Assembly: GCA_033026295.1 (NCBI GenBank)
Contig: CM065189.1
Span: 9,925,203-9,989,202 of the forward strand
Direction: 5' to 3'
DNA length: 64,000 nt
Origin: Channa striata
Taxonomy: Eukaryota > Chordata > Actinopteri > Anabantiformes > Channidae
Below the pieces are notes generated by a model. It saw only the letters and a list, made by a program, of their open reading frames with translations. It was not told the DNA's origin and ran no database searches. The translations under genes and the position numbers were made by a program. Shown piece after piece: positions 36,765 through 48,375 of this stretch (positions are counted from its first letter, which is position 1; each line of letters starts with the position of its first letter).

Positions 36765-38074
36765 ATTTACTGGATGAGAGTTTTGTGCAGAGCTTAACTT
36801 TCCATACAATTTTCCTTACACTGACATGCAGCATATAAACAAAATGAATAATTCACTTGCGGATTTCTGTCTGTTGTTTACTCGAGCATTTAAAAACTGT
36901 GTGAACATAACTGTAAAAGTCTTTTCAGCTACATTGACAACATTCACAGAGTCTATACCATCCACTAGTCTACTCAGGATACAATCTTGATGAATAAAAC
37001 ATTTTTATTAATGCCAGAATGAAATTGACTAAGACATTTCACAAACCTTTTGTAGTGTCGAACACTGTACGCTGCACAAATAAGTGAGTGAGTCAGTGAG
37101 TCTCTATTAACTTCGACCTTGAAGACAACTACCAGCGCTATTCTAGTGAAAGAGGTGAAAAATCAATAATGAAAACAAGCAAAGACAGAGCTGCCCCATA
37201 GTCCCATACAGGTTTCTGCAGGGCCTCCGAAGGCTGTCAGATCACATGTGGTCATGCTGTGAAAAACTGGCAATTCTGCACATTTAAATATTCCAGGCAT
37301 CTGTGTGTATGTGTGTGACTCATGGACTTGGCCCACACTAAAGGAAACATTTTATTTTCTGAGCCACAGTCTGCGTGTGCATTCATATTTTTAGATTTTT
37401 GATTTCAAATTGATAGATTCTTGAGCCTTTACACACCAAAGCAAACAGATGATAAACAGAAAGTATATACTTACTTTAAAATTTAAAAGTTTGCTTTAAC
37501 TTTCCTTTTTTCTTATAGGTACTTTATCAGGACTCAACTGTTTCACATATTATTATGAGCTGTCAAACTGGAATCTTCCTGTTTTAACTGTGTATTAGTT
37601 TTAACCTACTGTCCTCCCATCCCAAGAAACAGCCCCGTCTCCAGTCTATTGCAAATCTAATAGCTTTTTAATGACAAAGTATAAACACAGGAAAACATCT
37701 GAAGACCTATGTTATTATCATTACTGATGTCGGAGAGGACGTCAGTACTTAACAGTCCAAACAAGACAAACAGACAATACGTTTTGTGTGCGTCTCAGTT
37801 CAGTGGGTCATTACTGTGAGACTGTTCCTCTCCCCGACATAACAAAATTAGAAAACAGCACCGCAAACTACGGAGTCAACACCAGGGAGCTAGACGTGGC
37901 AGAGTTCCCCTCATCTGGCTGACAAAAGCCGCAATAACGAGCATCAGTGTGAACAATAAGACAACTGAAACTCAGACGAATGAAAGAGTCTCTCACAGGG
38001 GGACATTAATGACTACATAAAACAAGAGGGACAGCAAGAGATGAGAAAAAAACTGCCACTGGGACATCTCGGGA

Positions 38075-38136
<62 letters not shown>
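38075..38136. repeat. (TG)31 microsatellite
   Basis: About 62 bp of TG with a single TTTG interruption, the longest TG tract in the window. It accounts for the open frame starting at 38041. Confidence 0.97.
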
Positions 38137-38138
<2 letters not shown>

Positions 38139-40302
38139 TTGCTCGTGTAGACATAGTCACATAGTGACCACAGCATTTTCTTTACAGATGCCTAAACAGC
38201 AAATGGCAAAAAGGCTGAACGACACCCAGTGCATTTGCCCAAATATACATAGTTCGCGAGTGTTTATGTACTTATGCGCTATTACGCAGATGTAATGCAA
38301 GACGGGCTGAAAATTAAAATGTATGCTACCTTTAAGCCAGAAAGCCCTTTATTGGTTGATTTTGTCGAGCATTTGAACTGTCACAAGTATGTTATGGCTT
38401 TGTTCTGCTAGAAAAAAGGCTGTTATGTATTGTATAATGAGAACAGAAAGAACTGAACCTATATTAAAAAAAAAAAATAGGCCTGTCAGTCTCTTTGATT
38501 GACGACCCAGAATGAAATTCACAGCTGAAGGAGGCAACCATTATGAAGTTATTTCAATAAAGAGAAAGAAAGAGAATTTAGAAGGAGCCTAAATGAAATT
38601 CACTGATGTTGTGTGTATGATAAAAATCAGAGAGGTCATCATATTTTATAAGGGGATGTCAGGCAGCGAGCAGTTCAGGAATATCGGCCAATAGAGTTTA
38701 GACAGAGCTGGAGGCGGGGGTGAAGGTGAAGAGGTGAAGACTGGATCTGATGAAATTTGGAGGAGATTGAGGTGCAGACGGGTTGAATCGATCCAAAAGT
38801 GAACTGACAGCTGATGGAAGCAGAGAGGGCAACAGATTCAAAGTCTGACGGCAATGAGATGACTGACTCGCAGAGACCGTGGCAGACTCTGATTGGTCAC
38901 CAGAAAAAGTGAACGCCCTCAGTTAGCCAATGGAATAGGAGAGAGAGAGTGTCTACAGTGTCTTAATGGCTGAACTGCCTCCACATGTTCCTAAGTTACA
39001 AAGCAGCGTTTGCAATTTGCCTTGATCTTGGCTTAAAAGTGTAGACGGCTGATACAGACGTTATAAAGTGAAGGATTTTCAAAAACCGAGGTGCTCAAAC
39101 GAACTTTAACGCCACATGAATTACAGCCTTGCAGCCATTAGGGTTATTAATTACACCGGCTGTGATGCTTCAAAGTGGGTAAAAGTGGGACATCTGCTTC
39201 TTCTCTGTTTAGGCCACAGGCAGATATCTGACAGGAGGCACAGTACGGGACAAACTGCCCATGTCCGGGTGTGGGCTGACACTGTAGACACTTACCCAAG
39301 GACACCTGACGCTGTTAATGCTGCCAAAGTTGCATTATTGGTTAAAATATATATATTTATAACTTAGTAATATGTGCAACAAATGAATAGGTGTACATGT
39401 GCATATACGACACACATACACACACAGTCACAGGAATTATATTTTAAATAAAAAATAACTGTTTTTATATAAAAGGCAGTGCACCTTGTATTATTTTCTG
39501 ATTAAAAATAATTTGAATTTAATTTCTCACCCAACCAACCAACAGTTGCTGAAGCAATATGCCTTCAGCAATCGAACCCTCATTTCACTAAAACCTCAGG
39601 AAAATAAAGTAAGGAGCTTTTCAAGAGCAGCGACCTCTCTTGTCGTGGCTTATCCCTTTGCAAATTTATGGTCTTTCGAAACTTCACCTCCACTAGTCAT
39701 CTGCCTCTCAGTCGTCACTCGTTTGTTGCCTTTTCTACAGTAAAAGCCTGATCTCAGCTGTTGGACGCTGTGTCTGTCGTAAAAACACGCTGTGGTTCAT
39801 TATATTTCACTCACAGACTCACAAAAGATCATTGAGCCTAATGACTAGGGACGTCAGCTGTGTAAGTGTCCGTGAGACAAATCCCATTACCTGCTGGTCC
39901 AAGTGATTTAGATTCTGTGTCACAGAGTTAGTTTAGCTCTTGATTACAATGACAATATCAAAGGTCAACATTTATGCTCAATATTGCTCCATTACAAAAA
40001 CAAACTGAAATTAAACTCATTCCTCTGCATTGTGTGCTAATTCTCTTTTTCTGGGGGAGTTGAATCTTCAAACAAACAGTGGGCTTTCACTCGACATTCT
40101 GAAGTCCTGTCATCACACACGCTCACAAAATCATGATGATGTCAGCAGCTGACACCTCGAGTGCTAATTGCCTATGAGTTGGAGGATCTGCACTGTAAAT
40201 ATTATTTCCTTCTGAGGTGACAACCCTGACTGTGTGTCCTGAGGCCAGAGGAATACTGCATTACCAAAGCAAACACTCTACAACAGGTTTAACACATGAG
40301 TC

Positions 40303-40333
<31 letters not shown>

Positions 40334-40342
40334 ACACACACA
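40303..40342. repeat. (CA)n microsatellite
   Basis: About 20 CA units with one TA interruption. Confidence 0.95.
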
Positions 40343-40438
40343 GGCTTTTCTCCATGCACAGCAACACACAAACGCTCTGTTCATGATTGAACAAAACAAG
40401 TGGTGTGTTCTTAGGATGAAGCAAAAGCTGCACAGTGG

Positions 40439-40439
<1 letters not shown>

Positions 40440-40469
<30 letters not shown>
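40440..40469. repeat. (TG)15 microsatellite
   Basis: Uninterrupted TG run, in inverted orientation 97 bp from the preceding CA run. Confidence 0.95.
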
Positions 40470-40471
<2 letters not shown>

Positions 40472-42387
40472 ACAGTGATGGACTGTATGTGCATAGTATC
40501 CATGTGAGCACCATATGGTATTACTATTAATTACAACATGACATCCTTCCTAATACTTAATGTAATGAGTGCACAGATGTGAAACAGATGTGCTTCTTCG
40601 AGGATTATTTTGCACTTGGTTAAGTTGACAGATCCGATGACGTTGCGACGATGTGTATTGTGTCATGATTTCCATAATGTTTTATTGGTCGCGATTTATT
40701 AATATTCTATGAAAATTATTGCACACTTAAATAAGTGATGAAATCATGCAAATCACCTGCAATAAATCTTTACAGACGATCATCCACAGAGCCTCACGAA
40801 TAGGTGCTTATCCAGAGGAACAGAAACTCCTTTTTCTCACTGTACATATTTAAGCTAAGAACAACGTGAACAAGCTTTAATCCGTTTGGGGAACGTCGTG
40901 TCAGGTTTTCATCGTTTAACACTATGTACTGTCCGTTTGCATTTACATTTATTATTTGCATTCATTTTCAGTTTACATTCTAACCTTTGGGAAGTGAGAA
41001 TATCTAAAAGCACCAATGTTTCTGCCACCAAATGACAGACAAGAACAATCTATATGTGTTAGAGCACCAAGTGTGTTTTCTGTTGAGTAGATTTAAGAAG
41101 AAATTGACAGAGATACCTTCTGTAAATGTCAAGCTCATAATTGGAAGTGGATATGAGTCTTTTCTTTTTCTTCTATGAAAAAGTCACTAAAGAAATATTG
41201 CTGAGTTTACTTTGGTGTGTTACTGAAGTTAAACACGCGATAAATGTCTTTATGGTCATAACGATAAAAGCCATTCCTCTTGGCCTCAAACTGAATTAAA
41301 TTTTTATTGTGTATCTGTGTGTGTTAAAGTAAAATTGTAATAATCAAAACAAAGCAGCTACCTCACCTGTTTTGGCGATACATTTTCAATCGTGACTTAC
41401 TAATCTTCTATTTTAACATTAATAATGTTTAATTTGAGACATATCTACCGCATAATGTTTTTCTCAGTTTAAACACTCCTGACTACTGATGCAATTTCTT
41501 GCAATATTTGTTTTTATGATGGGTTTTAATCACACCTACTGTTTATGACTGCCAAATTAACTTCTGCCTTGCAGCAAAACAGTATTTGCTGCTTTGGTAT
41601 ATTTCTGTGCGTTCTCTGTAACATTTTGTACCATAAGGACTGTGGAAAATATGCTTTTCCAACCTTGCTTTGAATAAGTTAAAAACACTTTAATTTTAGC
41701 TTTCATTTTGGAAGTGACTCCACACTCTTCTCACACACACACATTTCAAATTTGAAATTGGTTTCTGCATGTTTCAAGATTATTTCAGTTTAGGGCTCTG
41801 CACTGAACATAGGTAAGAGCCACTGACTGCCTATTGAACATGTCTGAACATCATTATGATGTGACCAATATCTCTAGCCAATCAGCTGAACTGTTATCAT
41901 TCCCTGGTTTCTGTCCTTGCTGATTGGCAGCAGTGCTTGAAAAAATGGTAGGAATGGAGTTTTGGTTGAGATCAGCAAAATCTGTGAAGCTGGAGAAAAA
42001 TCCCCCCAGGCATAGACAAATCCAGTTTAATGCAAGTTTAAAACATGTGCAAAGACACATTTATACAAGCCACAAACCCCTGCAGTCATTACTGCCACTA
42101 TCTGGTATGAACCATTACAACCATAAATAATTGCAGACCATTTGTTTATGCATGCATTAACATTTAAACAAATGTTAATGCTTCCAAATCTCTTTTGCAT
42201 CCCATGCATCCCCAACATTATGGGGATGGTTTGATGGTAGATGAGAAATGTTCTGCTTCCTAAATATGAACCCAAGAGGCAGAATTAGCTTAGCAGCAGG
42301 GTGAATCTGTTCAACGGTAACAAATAATCCATCTACCAGCACTTTTGAAAGAGACTGTTACACACCTCTAGGCATCTATGAACTACT

Positions 42388-42590
42388 TCTCCTGTTAACG
42401 GTTGTGGTGTGCTGGAGCCGATCGCAGTTTCCAGTCCCACCTTGGGCCACTCGTTAGATGGTCTCAGGCTCAACGCAGAGATACGTTCATAGACAACCAT
42501 TCACACGCATGAGTCACCAGTTAACCGAACGTGGACATCCCTGGACTGTGGGAGGAAATCCACAGAGGAAACCTACACAAGCCAATACGT
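42388..42590 (-). repeat. tRNA-derived SINE, copy 3, partial
   Basis: Plus-strand strings CAACGCAGAGATACG, GACAACCATTCACACGCATG, GAGTCACCAGTTAACC, GGACTGTGGGAGGAAATCC and CCTACACAAGCCAATACG align with the middle of the copy at 47334-47650. The head and much of the tail are missing or too diverged. Confidence 0.75.
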
Positions 42591-45500
42591 TACATTTCTT
42601 TGTTTAATCTGCACCAACAAAAGTAAAGGATTATGTACTTTGAAGAAATTCTATAAACCTCTTCAAAGCAGACAGTGTATGTTATATTTGAATTAATCTA
42701 AACGTGTTATTCGTGAATGTTTGACCTGTCATTTAAGTGTTATTACACTTAAACTATCACTGTTTCCTGCTCATCTCAATGGTCTGGTCACACATGCACA
42801 ACACATACCTCCACGTTAATGACAACAGGCACCTTAATACAGGAGAGAAATGAATCTACAAAATCAACATATGGGCAGCGAAGACATGAAGCCCAGCTGA
42901 CTGTGAGCTACTGTAAATGGCCCCAAATCCTTTCTACCCTCTGGGCTTCAGAGTTTTTACCGAATCCCGGTGAAAGGCAGAGAGTCACTAACTCACGAGT
43001 GAATCTGTATTTCTCGGCACAGTCACACACATTGACCTTTTCACTCAGTCAAAGCTCTCCCTCCTCCATCCCCATCCCAGCTTCCCTTCTTCTCTTCCTC
43101 TTCCTTTTTCAGCTATGGTTCCTCTCGCAAAACTGCCGTAATAGCCCTGTTTTTAGAATGAATGTTTTCCCCCGTGGACATTTTCAAAAGCACAGGCTGC
43201 AAACCATTTCCCACTACTGTGCGGGACACGAAGCTCGTGGAGAACAGGGCTGCTGATAAAACTGCCAGGGGTAAAATAAAGATAGAGATGTCTTCCACAA
43301 AGGCACCACTTTAGTGCGTTGCTTTTCTCTGCCCAAGCATTTCCTCTGATGATAAAGTGATATGTGAAAATGGGACAGAAAGAAAAATAGTCACTCCGGC
43401 ACTTTTTCATTGTTTAACTGTATTAACAATAAGTTGCTTCAAACATAAATGCAGCAAGTTCAACTATTGGGTTTGATTTGGTTTCTTATTCCACTAATGT
43501 CACCATTTGAAGTCCAGTATTCAGCCTGTTCAGATGTTTTCATGCATGCGATTACATCATTTGGTGGTGGGAATAGTTAGGCTGGAAATGTGAAATCCTC
43601 AAAACACAGTGGAGCTGTTTAATATGCTGCACTTGCAAATATATTTTCCAGATTCACAGACACAGATACAAAAGATATTGCAGGACTTACGTGAAATAGC
43701 ACAGGACAAAAGGCAATAAAGGATTGTGGCATGAATGCAGGGGGTCTCCTGGGGGAAACGCAGAGAGAGAGACAGAGCGGGAGAGACACAAATGAGCATA
43801 CATAATGAATTACTGTTGAATTCAGCAGAGAGTTGACAAAACAAGGCAGGGTTGATTGGCGTAAATGAGCTGAGAATGAAAAGCGTTAAATTAATTTTGT
43901 ATCATCTACAGCCGGGGGAATTGAATGAGAAAGTCGGTAACAGCAGAAATTTGGTTAGAAGAGGAGAGATGCCACAATCCAAATGTCTCCCGCTGCCACC
44001 CTCGCTCCTTTGTTTCTCGTGCTTGGTATTCCCTCATTCTGCATCAATTCCGCCTTTAATCTTAAAAAAATCAATCATCCAATTTTTTTACACTCCATGA
44101 TCTGAGTGTTCATCACCGACACAAACAATCATACACGCAAACCGTGCTGCTGTAGTGGATCAGCACAAACTTTCTGTGTACTCAGCACAAGTTACGTTCA
44201 GTAGAGACCAGGAACTCGCTCAGGCACAGTGAGACACTTTGATTAATATTAAAATGCACAGCGACGTGCGAGTCAGGATACACCGCAGAGCTGTCATTTC
44301 CCATCATATTATAGCTGTTATTTATCGGTGCAATCTTCAGCTCAACCAAACAAACATTGATCCATTTTACAAATTGGATTTAAGTGTGGAAAATATTGAC
44401 CGGTAATTGATTTGATCCAGCAGATGAGAGATCAGGAAACTGTGGTCAGTGCTATCAAGTGTCTATAATCAATATTTTACATTAGCATTGGCTTATTGCG
44501 TGGTATTGCATTATGTGTGAAACCAGATCTAAAACATTTTTGTATTGTTTCAGCTTCTGCAATGAGTGAAGCTAATATCTTAGAAGAAGATAAAACAAAA
44601 TATTAAAAAGGAATGTGGAAAGGAATGTCTCATTCTTTAGGCAGATTTTCCACAGACTGTTGGATTCAGAAAATGTCTCTTATTACCAGCATTAAGCAGC
44701 TATTTCCTGATTACTTATAGCTAGATAAATGTTTTATAAAGTGTGGGACCAATATATCCTTATTGCAGAGGTATAAACACACAAAATACACTCGAAGCTG
44801 CTGCTCAGTGAGATGTTTTTCACCTCTGTTTTGTACAAGCTACCATGTTCAAAAACCCGACCAAAAGGAGCAGTGACAGCTCAGTACTTGGTGCATTTGT
44901 CCTGACAAGAGGAGGACAGGTTCATTACAATGTCACAGAGAAGGAAAGCAGCTGTCATCAACCCAACTGACATGACGTCTGCCTCGAGCAAATCACGACG
45001 GAGCTTTACCAGACCGCAGTGAACGAGCTGAAAGTTGTGAACCGGCTTGGAATAAGGGGGCTGGCCGTCGCTTTCAGAAAACAACATTTGCTGTCGATGA
45101 AACTGAGCCGAAATGTTTCTGTGCACGGCTCAGTCAGGTGACGCTGGCATGTGCGGAGATGGTTGCCATGTTCTACCTGTATGGAGCAGAGAAGGAGAAC
45201 AGCAGCTACAGATGGTCAGTGGGAGGACGAGGCACCGTGCCGCACACACACTCACATCCAAACATGCAAACAAACCCTAAGGGCCAGTTTCAGACGCTAA
45301 GCTGACATTTCTTTTTCATATCAATCCTTGAATCCCTGCTTTAATATTACATTATGGAGCGAGAGCTATCCACCTTTTTAATATGAAGCACAGTGTGCGA
45401 CAGGCCAATATGGATGCTCGCTTCTTTACACACCCTGAATGCTTATATGCTTAATATGCGTAATAAAAGTAAACGACAAAGGCACATAATAAGACATGAA

Positions 45501-45884
45501 CTGCTGAGATGTAAAAATTATAACATGATACTGTGTCATTAACACTGCATGACTAAATGGTAGACTAGAATCCTAATGATTCGAGGACTTTAAAGCCACA
45601 GGCTGTCTTCTTCACCTACTCAAGTCAAATGAATTTTTAAGAAATCATCACGGGGTGGCATTATTAATCCACACACACTGTGCCAATAAAACAACGTGTG
45701 GATGGCAAAAGCTGTTTTGCATCCAGCTTGAGTGTAAAAATTGAGGAAGAGATGAAAAAAATCATACTGCTAAGAACAACCAGGGATGCTGACATCATCT
45801 CTCATGGGCTTCCCATCATCACCAATGTTGTTAAATGACTAGCACATGTCAAAGGGGGCGAGACTACAAGATGATAGTTACGAG
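42591..45884. other. intergenic, no gene recognised
   Basis: The 145-codon open frame at 42819-43256 is low in information (SSPSSIPIPASLLLFLFLF) and has no family resemblance. A comparatively GC-rich block at about 44860-45250 is noted as a finding. The remainder is AT-rich. Confidence 0.6.
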
Positions 45885-46050
45885 GGGCAGCTGTGGCTCA
45901 GAAGGCAAAGTGATTATTCACCGTTTAACGGGTCAATGGTTCAAACCTTTGTTCATAATGTCTTTTAAACAGTTAAGCTGCAAGTCAAAATTTACCACCG
46001 CCAGCCACTTTTATAGAGTGAGGTTTACTCACTCACTGCCCAGATGAGTT
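45885..46050 (+). repeat. tRNA-derived SINE relic
   Basis: GGGGCAGCTGTGGCTCAGAA contains an A-box (TGGCTCAGAAGG), and AATGGTTCAAACC 45 bp later is B-box-like. This resembles the GCGGCTGTGGCTCAG...GGTTCGA head of teleost SINEs. The following sequence to about 46050 (AAGCTGCAAGTCAAAATT, CACTGCCCAGATGAGTTGCC) is a plausible degenerate body. Confidence 0.6.
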
Positions 46051-47333
46051 GCCTTAATTTGTCATGCTGCACAGGACGGTTTATGGATTTCCTCCCGAAC
46101 TCTCTGATACGTTGTACATGTGGCAGAAAAAGGAAGAGTAAAAAAACTTTAATCGCTGCATTTCATATTTCTCGTTAATACTAAGGCTATGGAACGGGAC
46201 CAATTATACTTAACAAAATAGATGGAAATATCTTTATTTATTTGCAGTCAAAGATGTTTCCTTATTGAGTTCCACCATTCCTCCAGAGGCAAGTCCACTG
46301 ACCTGTGTATTGTAAAGACTCACTGCTTTAATCACCATAATTATTAATTATTTCCAATTATTTCCTTTTGTGACCATTAAGCTGTTTAATCAAAGCGTGG
46401 CCCAGCACTTCCTCGGGGGGTGACATAGTGTGAACTAATTTGACGTTGTTGTTTTACAGTGTGAGCAGCCAGTTGATTCCGCTGTATTATTTAGCCTAAT
46501 GAGATCTCCTGCTGTCTGATCTTAAGATCAAGCTGCTTTAATCTGCTTAAGTTTGATCAGACACAATAAAATCTGTGTAAGCACCAGGTATAGTCATTAT
46601 TAGGTGACAAGACTGTTACGTGGACTTTAATTTACAGTTAATAATTAGTGTTGAGGTGAAAGGTGGGGGGATAGAATTGACCACAACATGCACTGGATGC
46701 AAAATCACGCTGTAAGCAAAGAGAAATGATCTAGAAATGGTGATATTCCGTCATGTAAATGCTCCCTTGTTTACTTCCCCAATCTGTTCCACAGTTTCAT
46801 CCTCTGACCTTTGACAGTGTTTGCTCTCTTCATTACCGAGTAGCAGATCGTCTCATATTTATCAGCCCGGCTCCAAATGGCAGATTAAGGTTCCGGAGCC
46901 CGTCTGTGATTTAGCCTGTTTTATTTTGTCCTTCTTCTCTTTCTCCCCTTCCCTTTCACTCTGTCTTTCTGCTACACTTTCACCTTGCATATATGACTGT
47001 GCGGGGATAAAATATGTTCCTTGAAAGAGAACATGAAAGAGATACAAAGCTCGTCTTTAAATGAGCCTCCATTAGCATCAAACGCCCCGGGCAAAAAAAC
47101 GCTAATGTTCAAACTGATGTTATTACCTTTGGTGAATGAGAGCGGGGCCAGAGGGAATGTCCACCCAGGTGGCAGGTGTAGAACATTCAGCACAAGGAGA
47201 ACTGACCAAATCTGAGACTAAATCGAATTACTATCATTAAATACATTAAAATGAATATAGCTACATACAAATATATGTTTAGGACCATTTGGACTACATA
47301 GAAAACATTACATATTTGCCATCATAAATGCGC
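46051..47333. other. intergenic with a conserved-element look, no gene
   Basis: It includes AT-rich runs with repeated TAATTA-type strings (about 46335-46370) and a compact inverted repeat at 46513-46563. No coding or RNA gene is recognised. Confidence 0.55.
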
Positions 47334-47650
47334 TCATCCATCACCTGTAACCTCTTATTCTGGGTCACAGGGACCCAGCTGTCACAGGGTGGAATGCAGG
47401 ACACATCCTGGACAAGTCACCTGTCTCTGTCAGGACCAACACAGACAGACAGACAACCATTCACACTCACATTCACACCTACAGGAAATTCAGAGTCACC
47501 AATTAAACAGACATGCATGTCTTTGGACTGTGGGAGGAAACCCACACAAGCACTGGGAGAGAAAATCTGCAGCTGGCAGATGCAGTAGCTTCAAACCAGG
47601 GACCTTTTTCGCTGTGAGGCAGCAACGCTAACCACTCCACCACTGTACCG
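47334..47650 (-). repeat. tRNA-derived SINE, copy 4, nearly complete
   Basis: The plus strand runs from CTCATCCATCACCTGTAACC to CTAACCACTCCACCACTGTA, with CATGCATGTCTTTGGACTGT in the middle. On the minus strand the tRNA-like head is GCGGTACAGTGGTGGAGTGG. The flanks GCCATCATAAAT (about 47318) and GCATTCATAAAA (about 47650) may be a decayed target-site duplication. Confidence 0.82.
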
Positions 47651-47999
47651 CATTCATAAAACCTTACAATAACTTTTCTGGCCCCCCCAAAATGAAAAAC
47701 AAGAAAAGTACAAGTACACTTGATGCGGATGTCTTTTCTTTTGTCAGTTTTGTTTTCTATAATGTATGTGTGTTAGACAGGGACAGAGAGAGTGCACTGT
47801 AAGGACAGCACTGACTACAGTCAACAACAGGCGTGAAGGAAATTACATGATGCATCAGTGTCATTTTCTCTGTGGTGGACAGACAGCAGTAAGGGTTGTG
47901 TTGATTTCAACAAAGATTGTCAGCAAACATCATAAACACACTGACATTTATGTGTTATTTTAAAAAGGAATGTATTGAGAATGATATTCTGGGAGTGAA
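47651..47999. other. intergenic, nothing recognised
   Basis: AT-rich sequence between a SINE and a Tc1 relic. Short open frames only. Confidence 0.6.
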
Positions 48000-48375
48000 C
48001 CAGTATGATCCATGCCGCTGTAATGCCTTCGTGGGCATATAAGATTTACAAGCAAACGTTGTCCGGTTTCATTCTGCCAACATAGTTTGTGTCCCCACGT
48101 CTCATTTGAGGGAAAGGTCACTGCAACTTAACACAAACTTGCCCCCATCGACTGGATATGATGGGGTCACTGAATGGTTGATGAGTATGAAAATTATGCA
48201 AACTATACGCTGTGGCCTTCACAGTCACCAGTTCTCAACCTAATTAAAGAGCTACAGGAAATACTGAGCAGATTTGTTAGACAACACTCTGCACCACCAT
48301 CCTCGAAACGCCAAATATGGAGTATCTTATGAAAGAATGGTTTCCATCCCACGATCAGTGGCGGACACAATCGTG
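48000..48375 (+). mobile_element. Tc1-like transposase relic
   Basis: Codons 48213-48329 read WPSQSPVLNLIKELQEIL, then SRFVRQHSAPPSSKRQIWSIL, then a stop. This is the C-terminal part of a Tc1 transposase (consensus WPSQSPDLNPIEHLW...RQR-PPPSSKHQ). The conserved D and E of SPDLNPIE are now V and K, so catalysis would be lost even without the stop. Just upstream, VTEWLMSMK (from about 48166) corresponds to VTEWFDEYEN. Ends approximate; no inverted repeats found. Confidence 0.85.

Larger units (their letters stand above)
29959..42387. other. intergenic, no gene recognised
   Basis: 12.4 kb, the longest stretch between recognised mobile elements apart from a LINE-type tail at 36124. It contains microsatellites at 31935, 38075, 40303 and 40440. 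The open frames (up to 127 codons at 34033-34416) have no signal peptide, repeat structure or domain. Whether parts are conserved noncoding elements cannot be judged from one sequence. Confidence 0.6.

Noticed and set aside
42819..43256. 145-codon open frame
   Set aside because: Serine/leucine/phenylalanine-rich from pyrimidine runs; no known family and no neighbouring exons.
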